DNA from: Ignavibacteria bacterium
Lineage (GTDB): Bacteria > Bacteroidota > Ignavibacteria > Tepidaquicellales > Tepidaquicellaceae
DNA length: 32,547 nt
Assembly (NCBI GenBank): GCA_016788375.1
Contig: JAEUSI010000023.1
Span: 284 to 32,830 of the forward strand
Direction of reading: 5' to 3'
The notes below the pieces were generated by a model, which saw only the letters and a list, made by a program, of their open reading frames with translations, was not told the DNA's origin and did not search any database. Each line of letters starts with the position of its first letter. Positions within the stretch are counted from its first letter, which is position 1. Below are positions 1 through 8,229 of this stretch, one piece after another. The translations under genes and the position numbers were made by a program.

Positions 1-1
1 C

Positions 2-163
2 GGAAAAGACGAAAAGTATTACTGCGAAATTTATATTGATAATGTATCGGCAGGAAAAGTTTACAACAGCACAGGTTTTCCTTCTTATGACACTGAAGGC
101 AGTCAGATGATTTTTTTTGCCGTCAGGGATAAGACATTGTATTCTGTTAAAGTAAAGTTTTAA
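2..163 (+). CDS. C-terminal end of an unknown protein, possibly a beta-propeller
   Basis: An open frame enters from the left edge and stops with TAA at 161-163, leaving 53 residues. The visible end reads GFPSYDTEGSQMIFFAVRD and then KTLYSVKVKF. The pattern 'D-x-x-G-x-x-(I/M)-x-F-x-(A)' followed by a strand 'LYSVKV' resembles a PD40/WD40-like propeller blade (TolB-type repeats), but one blade is too little to prove it. The stop lies 46 bases before the next start, so the two genes may be cotranscribed. The start, full length and function cannot be seen. What is certain is only that the frame is open and has coding character. The propeller call is an inference. Confidence 0.5.
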   Translation, partial: GKDEKYYCEIYIDNVSAGKVYNSTGFPSYDTEGSQMIFFAVRDKTLYSVKVKF

Positions 164-197
164 CGGATATTAAAAAATAATTTAATAACTAACCGTC

Positions 198-204
198 AGG
201 GAGG
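198..204 (+). promoter_or_regulatory. Strong Shine-Dalgarno sequence for the gene at 210
   Basis: AGGGAGG lies five bases before the ATG at 210 and fixes that start. It stands out because most genes in this window have no recognisable Shine-Dalgarno sequence. The only equally strong ones precede the two giant secreted proteins. Confidence 0.75.
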
Positions 205-209
205 TTTAA

Positions 210-1538
210 ATGATTTCTGGTATATTTTCAAATTCTGAAGGCGGAAACATATTCCGGCTGTCATTGGCTTTAATTTTACTGCTATTAATTCCGGCAACTG
301 AAAATTCATTCTCACAGTCTACTTCCAGTACAAGACCTCCGGATTCAATGAAATCTGCGAACGTTCCGCCGGAAATGATTGAACAGAAGAAGGCAACCGA
401 AGAAAACAAGACTCCGCCTGATAATAAAGGCGGAAAACCGAGATTTGAAGTTGAAAGGGTTTATGAAAGAAGTTCAAACAATCCTGAAGGAGGACTCGGA
501 GATTATATACTGGTAAAGGTTAAGTTTCTTGAAGATCTGATAAATGAACAGGCTGCAAAGAATAAAAACATTATTCTTTACATTAACGGACTTCCTATCA
601 AGGGATCAAATGCAATAATTAAAAAAGACACCTCCTCTTCAGATTCCGAGATCGAATTTTATCTGTCCCGGAAAAATGAATCAAAAGAATCCTGGGACGC
701 CCTGTTAAGAAGACCTGATCTTGAAGAACGTTCGAACAAGCACGTGACGGTAAGCGTCGGACTGGAAGGTGAAAGGGAAATAAGCGCGCCGGCTAATAAT
801 TTTTCTCTGATTATCTTTACTGCAAAGACAGTTTATCAGTTCATTTTTGTTATCATAGTGCTTCTTGCTTTGACAGTTTATCTCGGCATGAAAACTTCAA
901 TGTTAAGGGAGCCGATTATTTATCATACCATGGAAAGCGACAGACCGTACAGTCTCGCACTGACGCAGATGGCATTCTGGTCTTATCTTGTAATAGCTTC
1001 ATATATTGCTTTGTTTATTATTACAAAAGAATTTCCTCCTATAACAGGTTCGGTTTTAACGTTAATAGGAATAAGTTCCGGCACCGCGCTCGGATCTGTT
1101 TTAATAAATTACAGCAAGGTTTCCGATGCAAAAGAAAGAGAGAATAATTTGTCAGCGGAGAGAAACATGCTTCAGTCAAGAATAGACGAAATTAACGAAG
1201 CACTTAAAAGAACTCCTCCGCCTATAAACTCTGCTGAACTTCAGCGGGAAAAAGATACAAAGCAGCAGAGACTTTTTGAGGTTATTCAGACTAAGCCGAC
1301 AGTTCCTCTGGATATATTATATACAAGCAAGGGATTTTTCAAGGATATGCTGTCGGATTCCAACGGCATAAGTTTATACAGATTCCAGATAGCAGTGTGG
1401 ACTCTTGTAATCGGATACATTTTTATTTTTAATGTGTGGGATAATCTGTCAATGCCTCAGTTTGACAACACTCTGCTTGCGCTTATGGGAATCAGTTCCG
1501 GTACTTATCTGGGATTTAAAATTCCCGAACAGAAATAA
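210..1538 (+). CDS. Membrane protein with duplicated two-helix module, function unknown
   Basis: This is a 442-residue protein I cannot assign to a function. Residues about 13-30 form a signal peptide or first membrane segment. A Pro/Ser-rich linker follows (about 35-75), then a soluble region (about 78-200) that probably lies outside the cytoplasm. A membrane helix follows at about 207-226. Residues 247-298 and 387-436 are two copies of one module. Each has a helix with the pattern S-L-x-x-x-Q-x-A-x-W, then a second helix ending in GISSGT-x-LG. Between them (about 305-365) is a charged, coiled-coil-like segment with a Pro-rich break. The protein ends just after GFKIPE. I recall similar MGISSGTYLGFK-type tails in uncharacterised bacterial membrane proteins. 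The start is supported by a strong SD. The gene is convergent with comEC, with only three bases between the stops. Confidence 0.75.
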   Translation: MISGIFSNSEGGNIFRLSLALILLLLIPATENSFSQSTSSTRPPDSMKSANVPPEMIEQKKATEENKTPPDNKGGKPRFEVERVYERSSNNPEGGLGDYILVKVKFLEDLINEQAAKNKNIILYINGLPIKGSNAIIKKDTSSSDSEIEFYLSRKNESKESWDALLRRPDLEERSNKHVTVSVGLEGEREISAPANNFSLIIFTAKTVYQFIFVIIVLLALTVYLGMKTSMLREPIIYHTMESDRPYSLALTQMAFWSYLVIASYIALFIITKEFPPITGSVLTLIGISSGTALGSVLINYSKVSDAKERENNLSAERNMLQSRIDEINEALKRTPPPINSAELQREKDTKQQRLFEVIQTKPTVPLDILYTSKGFFKDMLSDSNGISLYRFQIAVWTLVIGYIFIFNVWDNLSMPQFDNTLLALMGISSGTYLGFKIPEQK

Positions 1539-1541
1539 TAT

Positions 1542-3971
1542 TTATTTCCAGTTTACGTATTCAAATTCATACCCGTCGGTTTCAAGAATGACGGCATTGC
1601 CGGTATCTGTTCTGAATACTTTTGAGCCTGTCCTTTCAAGCCTGTTCAGAATTATTCCGGAAGGGTGATTGAATTTATTAAACTTTCCGCAGGAAATAAC
1701 CGAAATATCCGGACGGCATTTCATTACAAAGGGAATTCCTGTAGATGTAATGCTTCCGTGATGAGCAACTTTCAATACATCTGATTTCAGAAAATCATTA
1801 TATGTTTTATAAAGAAATTTTTCTCCTTCGCTTTCAGTATCTCCGGTAAAGAGCAGTTTACTTTCCTTGTATTTCAGAAGAAATACAACTGAGCCGTTAT
1901 TCAGATTGTCACCTGCTGTAACTCCTTCATTGTTTACAAAATTTTCATCGGGCAGCAGAAAATAAAGGCGTATATCGTTCAGATCTTTTATAACATCCCC
2001 TGTTCTGATAACTTTTCTGTAAATGTTTTTTGCCGAAACAAGACTGTCAGTGGTTTTTGAAAATGAAGTGAAAGTTTTCTGTCCGCTTTCGATAATACAG
2101 CCGATATTAAAGTTTTGCAACAGATAATTAACACCGCCAGTGTGATCATTATGAAGATGTGTTATTATAAGAAGGTCAATTTTACTTATGCCGTTTCGGA
2201 TAAGATAAGGTCCGATCGTTCTCTCTCCGCTGTTGTAATTCTGTGAAATCATTCCGCAGTCAACAAGAATTGTTTTATTTTCCGGAGTCTGAATCAGCGT
2301 GCAGTCTCCCTGTCCGATATCAAGAAAAGTAACCCGGAGTTTTTTACTGAAATCATATCTGAACAGCATTAATGCCATAAAAGTCAGCGATGCAATTATC
2401 AGCTTTTTGAAAAAATCCCGTGTGTCTTTTACGGTGATCATCAGAATAACTGCAAAGTAATAACAGATTACAAAGAAAGGATTCATGCTTGCCGTTTTTA
2501 TGTAAGCAAAATCGAGTGACGCGCACCATTTAATAAAATACAGCTGGAAATTCAAGAGCAGATTGTTTGTCACGGCAATGACAGATGACATGTAATTTGA
2601 AAATATCCCCGTCAGAATCTGAAAGAATCCCACAGCAAGAGAAAGATTTGCCAGAGGCACAATCACAACATTGGCAAGAAGGGAAATTACAGACACTTTG
2701 CCGAAGTAGTTTACTGTTACAGGCAGAGTTCCGATCTGAGCGGCGAGAGTCGTAAAGAATAAGACCGAAAGTCCGTGAGTGAATTTCCTGCCGTGAATTT
2801 TCCATTCGTGAATTTTATTTACGAAAATTTTTTCAAACAAAGTGTAAATGAGAACCATTGATAACACTGAAACAAATGAAAGAATAAATCCCTGATTGAA
2901 CAGTTGTTTCGAATCAAAAAGCAATATTACAGATGCCGCGAAACCGATAGTATTGTAGAAATTTACTTTGCGCTGAATCATTACAGAAACAATCAAAGCA
3001 ATTCCGGTTAAAGTAGCCCTGACTATTGAAGCGGGACTACCCGTAAAAAGGCAGTAAAAGACAAGAATAACTGCAGTTACTATCGTTCTCGGCATTAAAG
3101 GTATTCTGAAAACAGACAACAAAAGCGTTACTGATATTATTATATAAGCGACATTAAGCCCGGAAACTGCTATCAGATGCATAACGCCTGCATCTATAAA
3201 AGCAGTCTTGACCTCTTCGGAAATATCACTCCTTTCTCCGGTAACCAGACCTTTCAGATAGGAAGCGCAGTCTCCTTTTATGAATTCATCTATATTTTTT
3301 AAAGCATACAGTTTGCCCGGTAAAATAATACTCTGTTCAGTAAATGATAAGTTTCCCGTTGAAACGGCTTTTATATTTTCATATCCGTTTGCGTTAAATA
3401 TTTTATAAATGTAATTATTAAAAAGATAATCCCTGTAATCAAACTCACCGGGATTTCTTTTTCCGGGAGGCAGCTGAATTTTTCCTTTAATCCGTATCAG
3501 ATCGCCGGCATTCAGTATAGGCGGAGGTATTCCCGCTTTGGAATAAATATTTTTCCGGATTGTTACGGAAACCTTTCCGCTAACAGTTGATGTATCCTTT
3601 CCTGAAACTATACTGTTTGCATTCAGCACAAATTTTATTTTTGAACTGTCATAATCCGGGATTTCATTTATGACACCTGTCATTGTAACAAAAGAATTTT
3701 TCCCTGTTTCCGGATAATAATAAACTGATTCATTCTGAATGTAAAAGAAATCAAAATTTGATTTCAGTATACCGGCAAGTATTATTAACAATGAAGGTAC
3801 TGCTGATGAGAATTTACTGTTTCTGTATATCTGAAATACTCCAACGGCAGCAAGGATTACTATCGGAAGCAACAGATACAGAGGATTAAATAAAACATTC
3901 GAACCTGTGATTATTCCTGCTGTTAAAAGAACTGAAAATCTGAGTGCAGGAGAGTTTTTTAAGTCTGGCAT
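1542..3971 (-). CDS. comEC: ComEC/Rec2 DNA-uptake channel with metallo-beta-lactamase domain
   Basis: This 809-residue inner-membrane protein should form the channel that brings single-stranded DNA into the cytoplasm during natural transformation. The domain order is typical of full-length family members. N-terminal membrane helices (about 10-70) are followed by a soluble OB-like region (about 90-200). The competence domain comes next, with the landmark GLVTGERSDIS (241-251) and then VMHLIAVSGLN, followed by about eight helices to residue 540. A metallo-beta-lactamase domain closes the protein, with DIGQGD (551-556), the metal-binding HLHNDH (605-610), GDT (710-712), AHHGS (736-740) and FNHPS (767-771). 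In the family the last domain is thought to degrade the non-transported strand. No SD is visible before the ATG. It is transcribed divergently from the pyrimidine-nucleoside phosphorylase gene. No other competence gene is in view. Confidence 0.95.
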   Translation of the reverse strand: MPDLKNSPALRFSVLLTAGIITGSNVLFNPLYLLLPIVILAAVGVFQIYRNSKFSSAVPSLLIILAGILKSNFDFFYIQNESVYYYPETGKNSFVTMTGVINEIPDYDSSKIKFVLNANSIVSGKDTSTVSGKVSVTIRKNIYSKAGIPPPILNAGDLIRIKGKIQLPPGKRNPGEFDYRDYLFNNYIYKIFNANGYENIKAVSTGNLSFTEQSIILPGKLYALKNIDEFIKGDCASYLKGLVTGERSDISEEVKTAFIDAGVMHLIAVSGLNVAYIIISVTLLLSVFRIPLMPRTIVTAVILVFYCLFTGSPASIVRATLTGIALIVSVMIQRKVNFYNTIGFAASVILLFDSKQLFNQGFILSFVSVLSMVLIYTLFEKIFVNKIHEWKIHGRKFTHGLSVLFFTTLAAQIGTLPVTVNYFGKVSVISLLANVVIVPLANLSLAVGFFQILTGIFSNYMSSVIAVTNNLLLNFQLYFIKWCASLDFAYIKTASMNPFFVICYYFAVILMITVKDTRDFFKKLIIASLTFMALMLFRYDFSKKLRVTFLDIGQGDCTLIQTPENKTILVDCGMISQNYNSGERTIGPYLIRNGISKIDLLIITHLHNDHTGGVNYLLQNFNIGCIIESGQKTFTSFSKTTDSLVSAKNIYRKVIRTGDVIKDLNDIRLYFLLPDENFVNNEGVTAGDNLNNGSVVFLLKYKESKLLFTGDTESEGEKFLYKTYNDFLKSDVLKVAHHGSITSTGIPFVMKCRPDISVISCGKFNKFNHPSGIILNRLERTGSKVFRTDTGNAVILETDGYEFEYVNWK

Positions 3972-3995
3972 TTTAACTTTATCTGTAATTAACCG

Positions 3996-4050
3996 AACAA
4001 TTGTTTAACATGAATTACTTTTAAAGGAATAATTCTTTTAAGTAAGAATT
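3996..4050. promoter_or_regulatory. Palindrome and inverted repeat in the comEC/phosphorylase divergent region
   Basis: The region between the two divergent genes holds a perfect 10-base palindrome, AACAATTGTT, at 3996-4005. It also holds an inverted repeat with 7-base arms AATTCTT (4031-4037) and AAGAATT (4044-4050) around a 6-base loop. Either could be an operator or a leader hairpin of the plus-strand transcript. The region is AT-rich, so short palindromes are not rare by chance. No good promoter box was found here. Confidence 0.3.
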
Positions 4051-4152
4051 CCTCGGTTAAGCTAATTCCGTTAAACTTTACATTCAGTAACTGTTAAAAT
4101 GTTAAATACATCTTGGACTTTTATTATCGGATGGATTTTTCTAATTTGTCGC

Positions 4153-5457
4153 ATGAATCCTGTCGAAATTATCAAACTGAAACGCAACAATTATCCGCTT
4201 ACTGAAAATCAGATTAAATTTTTTATTGAAGGTTATCTGCAAGGAGATATAACAGATTATCAGATGTCCGCTTTTCTCATGGCTGTTTATTTTAACGGAA
4301 TGAATGATGAAGAGACATTTTATCTGACGGATATTATGCTTAACAGCGGTGAAATTATAGACCTGAATTTTCTTGATATGCCTAAAGTTGACAAACATTC
4401 TACCGGAGGCGTCGGTGATAAAACTTCGCTTATAATTGCTCCTCTTGTCGCCTCATGCGGAATTGCAGTACCGATGATTTCAGGAAGAGGACTCGGTCAT
4501 ACCGGAGGAACTCTCGATAAGCTTGAATCTATTCCGGGATTTAATGTTAATTATTCAGTTCCGGATTTTAAAAGAATTATAAAAGAAACCGGAGTTGTGC
4601 TTATCGGCCAGACTGGCGAGCTTGCTCCGGCAGACAAAAGAATTTATTCTCTTCGCGATGTAACCGCAACAGTAGAATGCATTCCGCTAATTACTTCAAG
4701 TATAATGAGCAAGAAACTTGCCGAAGGAGCGGACGGAATCGTGCTTGACGTAAAAATCGGAAACGGAGCAAATCTGCCTGATAAGGAAAAATCAGTCGAG
4801 CTTGCAAAGAAACTGATTTCAACGGCGAAAAAATTCGGAAAGAAAGCAATTGCGGTTCTGACTGACATGGAAGAGCCTCTCGGCAGGAATATTGGCAACT
4901 GGCTGGAAGTCGAGGAATGCATAGAAATGATGAACGGATCAATGATACCGGATTTGTATAAACTTACAAATGTACTTTCCGGAGCTATGATATTTCTCGG
5001 CGGGAAAGCTTCCGGGATAGATGAAGGCGAAAAAATTGCCGGGCAGAAACTTATAGACAAAAGCGCTTATAAAAAATTTCTTGAAATCGTAAAGATACAG
5101 AACGGTGATGTAAAATATATTAAAGACTGGTCAAATCTGAAAAGAGGAAAGTTTAAGAGACAGGTGCTTGCCTCTGAAGACGGATTTATTACTGAAATGA
5201 CAGCAATGGATTTCGGTTATGCATCAATTGAACTCGGATGCGGCAGGAAAAGGGTTGAAGATAAAGTTGATTATCTCGCCGGAATAATATTACATAAAAA
5301 GTGCGGTAATGAAGTAAGGGAAAATGATATAATATGCGAGCTGTATTCCGGTTCAGAAACAAAATTAGAATCGGGATTTAACAGACTCAAAGATGCCGTC
5401 AGAATTTCAAAAACAAAACCTCCGGAAAGAAAACTGATTCTGGATATACTGGACTGA
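4153..5457 (+). CDS. deoA: Pyrimidine-nucleoside/thymidine phosphorylase
   Basis: This cytoplasmic enzyme splits pyrimidine nucleosides with phosphate into base plus (deoxy)ribose-1-phosphate in nucleoside salvage. The family signature SGRGLGHTGGTLDKLE sits at 110-125 and KHSTGGVGDK at 81-90. Using the ATG at 4153, residues H82, R168, S183 and K187 match E. coli thymidine phosphorylase H85, R171, S186 and K190 at a constant offset of three. This supports the 434-residue start over an in-frame ATG at 4099, which would add an unusual hydrophobic stretch of 18 residues. The C-terminal domain (about 335-434) has the expected alpha/beta hammerhead features. Motifs do not show whether it prefers thymidine or accepts uridine as well, so the symbol is tentative. 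Its stop overlaps the next start as TGATG, implying translational coupling to the nuclease. Confidence 0.93.
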   Translation: MNPVEIIKLKRNNYPLTENQIKFFIEGYLQGDITDYQMSAFLMAVYFNGMNDEETFYLTDIMLNSGEIIDLNFLDMPKVDKHSTGGVGDKTSLIIAPLVASCGIAVPMISGRGLGHTGGTLDKLESIPGFNVNYSVPDFKRIIKETGVVLIGQTGELAPADKRIYSLRDVTATVECIPLITSSIMSKKLAEGADGIVLDVKIGNGANLPDKEKSVELAKKLISTAKKFGKKAIAVLTDMEEPLGRNIGNWLEVEECIEMMNGSMIPDLYKLTNVLSGAMIFLGGKASGIDEGEKIAGQKLIDKSAYKKFLEIVKIQNGDVKYIKDWSNLKRGKFKRQVLASEDGFITEMTAMDFGYASIELGCGRKRVEDKVDYLAGIILHKKCGNEVRENDIICELYSGSETKLESGFNRLKDAVRISKTKPPERKLILDILD

Positions 5458-6068
5458 TGTTAATTAAGAGATCAGAAAAATCTTATTCAGCATTCATCAT
5501 CTCATTTTTAATCTTCACAGTATTTTTTTCCTGTAACTTAAAAACTTCCGAAGATTCTGTTGCCGGGAAAAACGATAAATTCAAAAAACCTCCGTCCGCA
5601 GAAACAGACCACAATTCTGGCAATGAATATCTTATTGTCCTCAGGGTTATAGACGGAGATACATTTAAAATGTCTGACGGTGAAAAGGTCAGATTAATCG
5701 GAATAGACACTCCGGAAAAATATGAATCTTCAAAGTTAGACAGAGAATCAGAAAGAACAGGCAGGGATAAATCCGTTATAAAGAAACTCGGCGAAGAAGC
5801 AACCGAATATGTCAGGAATCTAGCTGAAGGTAAAAAAGTCAGACTTGTCAGAGAGAAAAGCGGTTATGACAAGGACAAATACGGAAGACTTCTGAGGTAT
5901 GTTTATCTTGAAGACGGTACGTTTCTTAACGCAAAAATCATTGAGGACGGATATGCAAATGTTTATAATTCTCCCGAGGTTTCAAAGCTGAACGAATTCA
6001 GAGAACTGGAAAGAAGCGCAAGAGAAAACAAAAGAGGTTTATGGGGAGAAACAGAAGGATTAAAGTGA
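5457..6068 (+). CDS. Thermonuclease (SNase-like) lipoprotein
   Basis: This is a 203-residue exported nuclease. An N-terminal hydrophobic stretch ends in FFSC, so Cys26 is a likely lipidation site and the protein is probably anchored in the envelope. The mature part carries a complete staphylococcal-nuclease-like fold at about 57-197. The Ca2+ and catalytic residues line up with S. aureus nuclease: D68 in IDGDT (D21), R79, D84 and E87 in RLIGIDTPE (R35, D40, E43), and R144 in YGR (R87). It should therefore be an active Ca2+-dependent nuclease on DNA and RNA. A linker of about 30 residues separates the lipid site from the catalytic domain. The ATG shares its A with the TGA stop of the phosphorylase gene, so the two are probably made together, which suggests joint use of external nucleic acid. 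Confidence 0.92.
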   Translation: MLIKRSEKSYSAFIISFLIFTVFFSCNLKTSEDSVAGKNDKFKKPPSAETDHNSGNEYLIVLRVIDGDTFKMSDGEKVRLIGIDTPEKYESSKLDRESERTGRDKSVIKKLGEEATEYVRNLAEGKKVRLVREKSGYDKDKYGRLLRYVYLEDGTFLNAKIIEDGYANVYNSPEVSKLNEFRELERSARENKRGLWGETEGLK

Positions 6069-6118
6069 ATACGCCTGCATTCTGACACTGATTATATCTG
6101 AAGTATAACTCTGAACAG

Positions 6119-6136
6119 AATTACAAGTCTGTAATT
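6119..6136. other. Inverted repeat between the nuclease and metG genes
   Basis: AATTACA (6119-6125) and TGTAATT (6130-6136) form a perfect 7-base inverted repeat with a 4-base loop in the 109-base gap before metG. It is a candidate operator or weak terminator. It has no GC-rich stem and only a weak T-rich tail, so a terminator role is uncertain. Confidence 0.3.
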
Positions 6137-6177
6137 TATTTCATTTATACAATAATTCAGTTTGGGTATATTATTAA

Positions 6178-8229
6178 ATGAAAAATAATATCAAATATCT
6201 TGTCACGGCTGCCTTACCTTATGCCAATAATTACGTTCATATCGGACATGTTGCCGGGGCAATTCTGCCTCCTGACATTTATGTACGATTCAGAAAATTA
6301 AAAAATGATGATGTTATATTCATCTGCGGATCTGATGAACACGGGACTGCTATTGAAATGGCTTCAATTCTGGAAAAAGTAACGCCTCAGGAAATTATAG
6401 ACAGATATCATTTTTCAAATAAAAAGGCATTTGAAGATCTCGGGATCCGGTTCGACATTTTTTCCAGAACTTCAAGCGAAATTCATAAAGTAACAGCTTC
6501 GGAATTTTTCCTTAACCTTTACAATAAAAAGCTTCTATATCAGAAGACCGAGAAACAGCTTTATTCTGAAAAAGAAAAAAGATTTCTTGCAGACAGATTC
6601 ATTTCAGGAACCTGCCCGGTCTGCGGATTTGAAGAAGCCCGCGGAGACGAATGCGAAAACTGCGGCAGCAATCTTTCGCCGCTTGAACTCATTAATCCGA
6701 GATCCAAAATCACCGGAGATACTCCAGTGGAAAAAGAAACTACTCATTTTTATATACCGCTCGCTGATTATCAGGAGAAACTATCGGAATGGCTTTCGGA
6801 AAAGAAAAACTGGAAAGCGAATGTAATCAATTACTGCAAAGGCTGGCTAAAGTCCGGATTAAGAGACAGGGCGGTTACAAGAGATCTCGACTGGGGTGTA
6901 AAGGTTCCTGTTAAAGGAAATGACGGCAAGGTTATATATGTCTGGTTTGAAGCTCCGATCGGATATATTTCCATGACAAAGGAATTTTTCATCGGAAAGA
7001 ATGAACCGGAAAAGTGGAAAGAGTACTGGAGCGGAAAAGATTCAAGACTCATTCACTTTATCGGAAAAGACAATATTGTATTTCACTCAATTATTTTTCC
7101 TTCCATGCTTATGGCTCACGGTGGTTTTAATCTGCCATATAACATACCTGCAAATGAATTTCTTAACATCGGCGGGAGGAAGTTTTCCAAAACCCGGGGA
7201 AATGCAATACTTCTCAGGGACATAGTGCAGAAATTTAATCCTGATGTGGTCAGATATACGATAGCCTCAATCTTTCCAGAGAACAAAGATTCGGAATTTA
7301 CATGGGAAGATCTACAGGCAAAGAATAACAATGAACTAGCAAGCATATTGGGAAATTTTGTGAACAGGACAGTAGTTTTTGCAAAATCAAAATTCGGGAA
7401 TGTAATACCGGAGTTTCCCGATAGCGGATCTCACATGAAAGAGAACGGTATTCTTGAACATATAAAAAGCAAAGCTGATGCAGTTGCTGATAATATAGAA
7501 AACTTCAGATTCAGAGATGCACTGAGTGAAGCAATGGATGCTGTACGAAGCGCAAACAAATATTTCAATGATTCAGAGCCGTGGAAGCTGATTAAAGATG
7601 ATAAGGAAAAATGTTCAGCCGTGATAAACACCTGTCTGGAGATTTGTCATTCTCTGGCAATATTGTTTGAACCGTTTCTGCCGTTTACTTCAGATAAAAT
7701 TCTTCATATACTCGATAAAGATACTTCAGGATTAAAATGGGAAAATATCGGCAAAAGGGTTTTGAAATCCGGTACAGCATTAGGAGAGAACAGCATATTA
7801 TTTCCGCAGATTGAAGACAGTACGGTAAAAGAGCTGAATCTTAAATACAATATCGGGATTGATCCGGGAAACAGTCCTGTTAATGTTGAAGACACAAATA
7901 ACATGAATGTTATCAGCATAGAAGATTTTCACAAAGTAAAGCTGAGAGTAGCAAAAGTATTAAAATGTGAAATTGTTCCCGGGAGTAAAAAACTTCTAAG
8001 GCTGAAGCTGAAAGTCGGAGATACAGAAAAACAGATTGTCTCCGGAATTTCTGAACATTATAAGCCGGAAGAAATTGAAGGCAGGTTAATTATAATTGCA
8101 GATAATCTTAAACCTTCAAAAATTATGGGAATAGATTCCGAAGGAATGCTTCTTGCAGCAAAGAAAGGCGGAAAATTAAAAATTGTAACAGTCGACGGTG
8201 ATATTGAAGACGGAGCGGAAGTAAATTGA
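6178..8229 (+). CDS. metG: Methionyl-tRNA synthetase with C-terminal tRNA-binding domain
   Basis: This essential cytoplasmic enzyme charges tRNA-Met, including the initiator, using ATP and methionine. The 683 residues contain the class I HIGH motif exactly at 21-24. A single zinc knuckle has the pattern CPVCG...CENCG (C146, C149, C159, C162). The KMSKS loop reads KFSKT (335-339) and continues RGN as usual. An anticodon-binding helical domain spans about 380-560. An EMAP/Trbp-like OB-fold domain at about 580-683 starts near ISIEDFHKVKLRVAKV and increases tRNA affinity or allows dimerisation. Length and order match the bacterial type with the fused C-terminal domain. No SD is visible before the ATG. 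The stop overlaps the presumed TTG start of folP. Confidence 0.97.
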   Translation: MKNNIKYLVTAALPYANNYVHIGHVAGAILPPDIYVRFRKLKNDDVIFICGSDEHGTAIEMASILEKVTPQEIIDRYHFSNKKAFEDLGIRFDIFSRTSSEIHKVTASEFFLNLYNKKLLYQKTEKQLYSEKEKRFLADRFISGTCPVCGFEEARGDECENCGSNLSPLELINPRSKITGDTPVEKETTHFYIPLADYQEKLSEWLSEKKNWKANVINYCKGWLKSGLRDRAVTRDLDWGVKVPVKGNDGKVIYVWFEAPIGYISMTKEFFIGKNEPEKWKEYWSGKDSRLIHFIGKDNIVFHSIIFPSMLMAHGGFNLPYNIPANEFLNIGGRKFSKTRGNAILLRDIVQKFNPDVVRYTIASIFPENKDSEFTWEDLQAKNNNELASILGNFVNRTVVFAKSKFGNVIPEFPDSGSHMKENGILEHIKSKADAVADNIENFRFRDALSEAMDAVRSANKYFNDSEPWKLIKDDKEKCSAVINTCLEICHSLAILFEPFLPFTSDKILHILDKDTSGLKWENIGKRVLKSGTALGENSILFPQIEDSTVKELNLKYNIGIDPGNSPVNVEDTNNMNVISIEDFHKVKLRVAKVLKCEIVPGSKKLLRLKLKVGDTEKQIVSGISEHYKPEEIEGRLIIIADNLKPSKIMGIDSEGMLLAAKKGGKLKIVTVDGDIEDGAEVN

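Noticed and set aside
1432-1668. A 78-codon open frame that spans the convergent ends of the membrane protein and comEC.
   Set aside because: It overlaps two well-supported genes in other frames and has no SD or recognisable features.
4099-4152. An upstream in-frame ATG would add 18 hydrophobic residues (a signal-like stretch) to the pyrimidine phosphorylase.
   Set aside because: The enzyme is cytoplasmic in its family, the ATG at 4153 matches the family N-terminus, and catalytic residues align with E. coli at a constant offset from that start. Neither start has an SD.
4644-5060. A 138-codon open frame antisense to the phosphorylase gene, and similar ones antisense to copA (10155-10472, 10854-11180).
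   Set aside because: The sense-strand proteins have full catalytic motifs. The antisense translations are Ser/Phe/Ile-rich and have no motifs or start signals.
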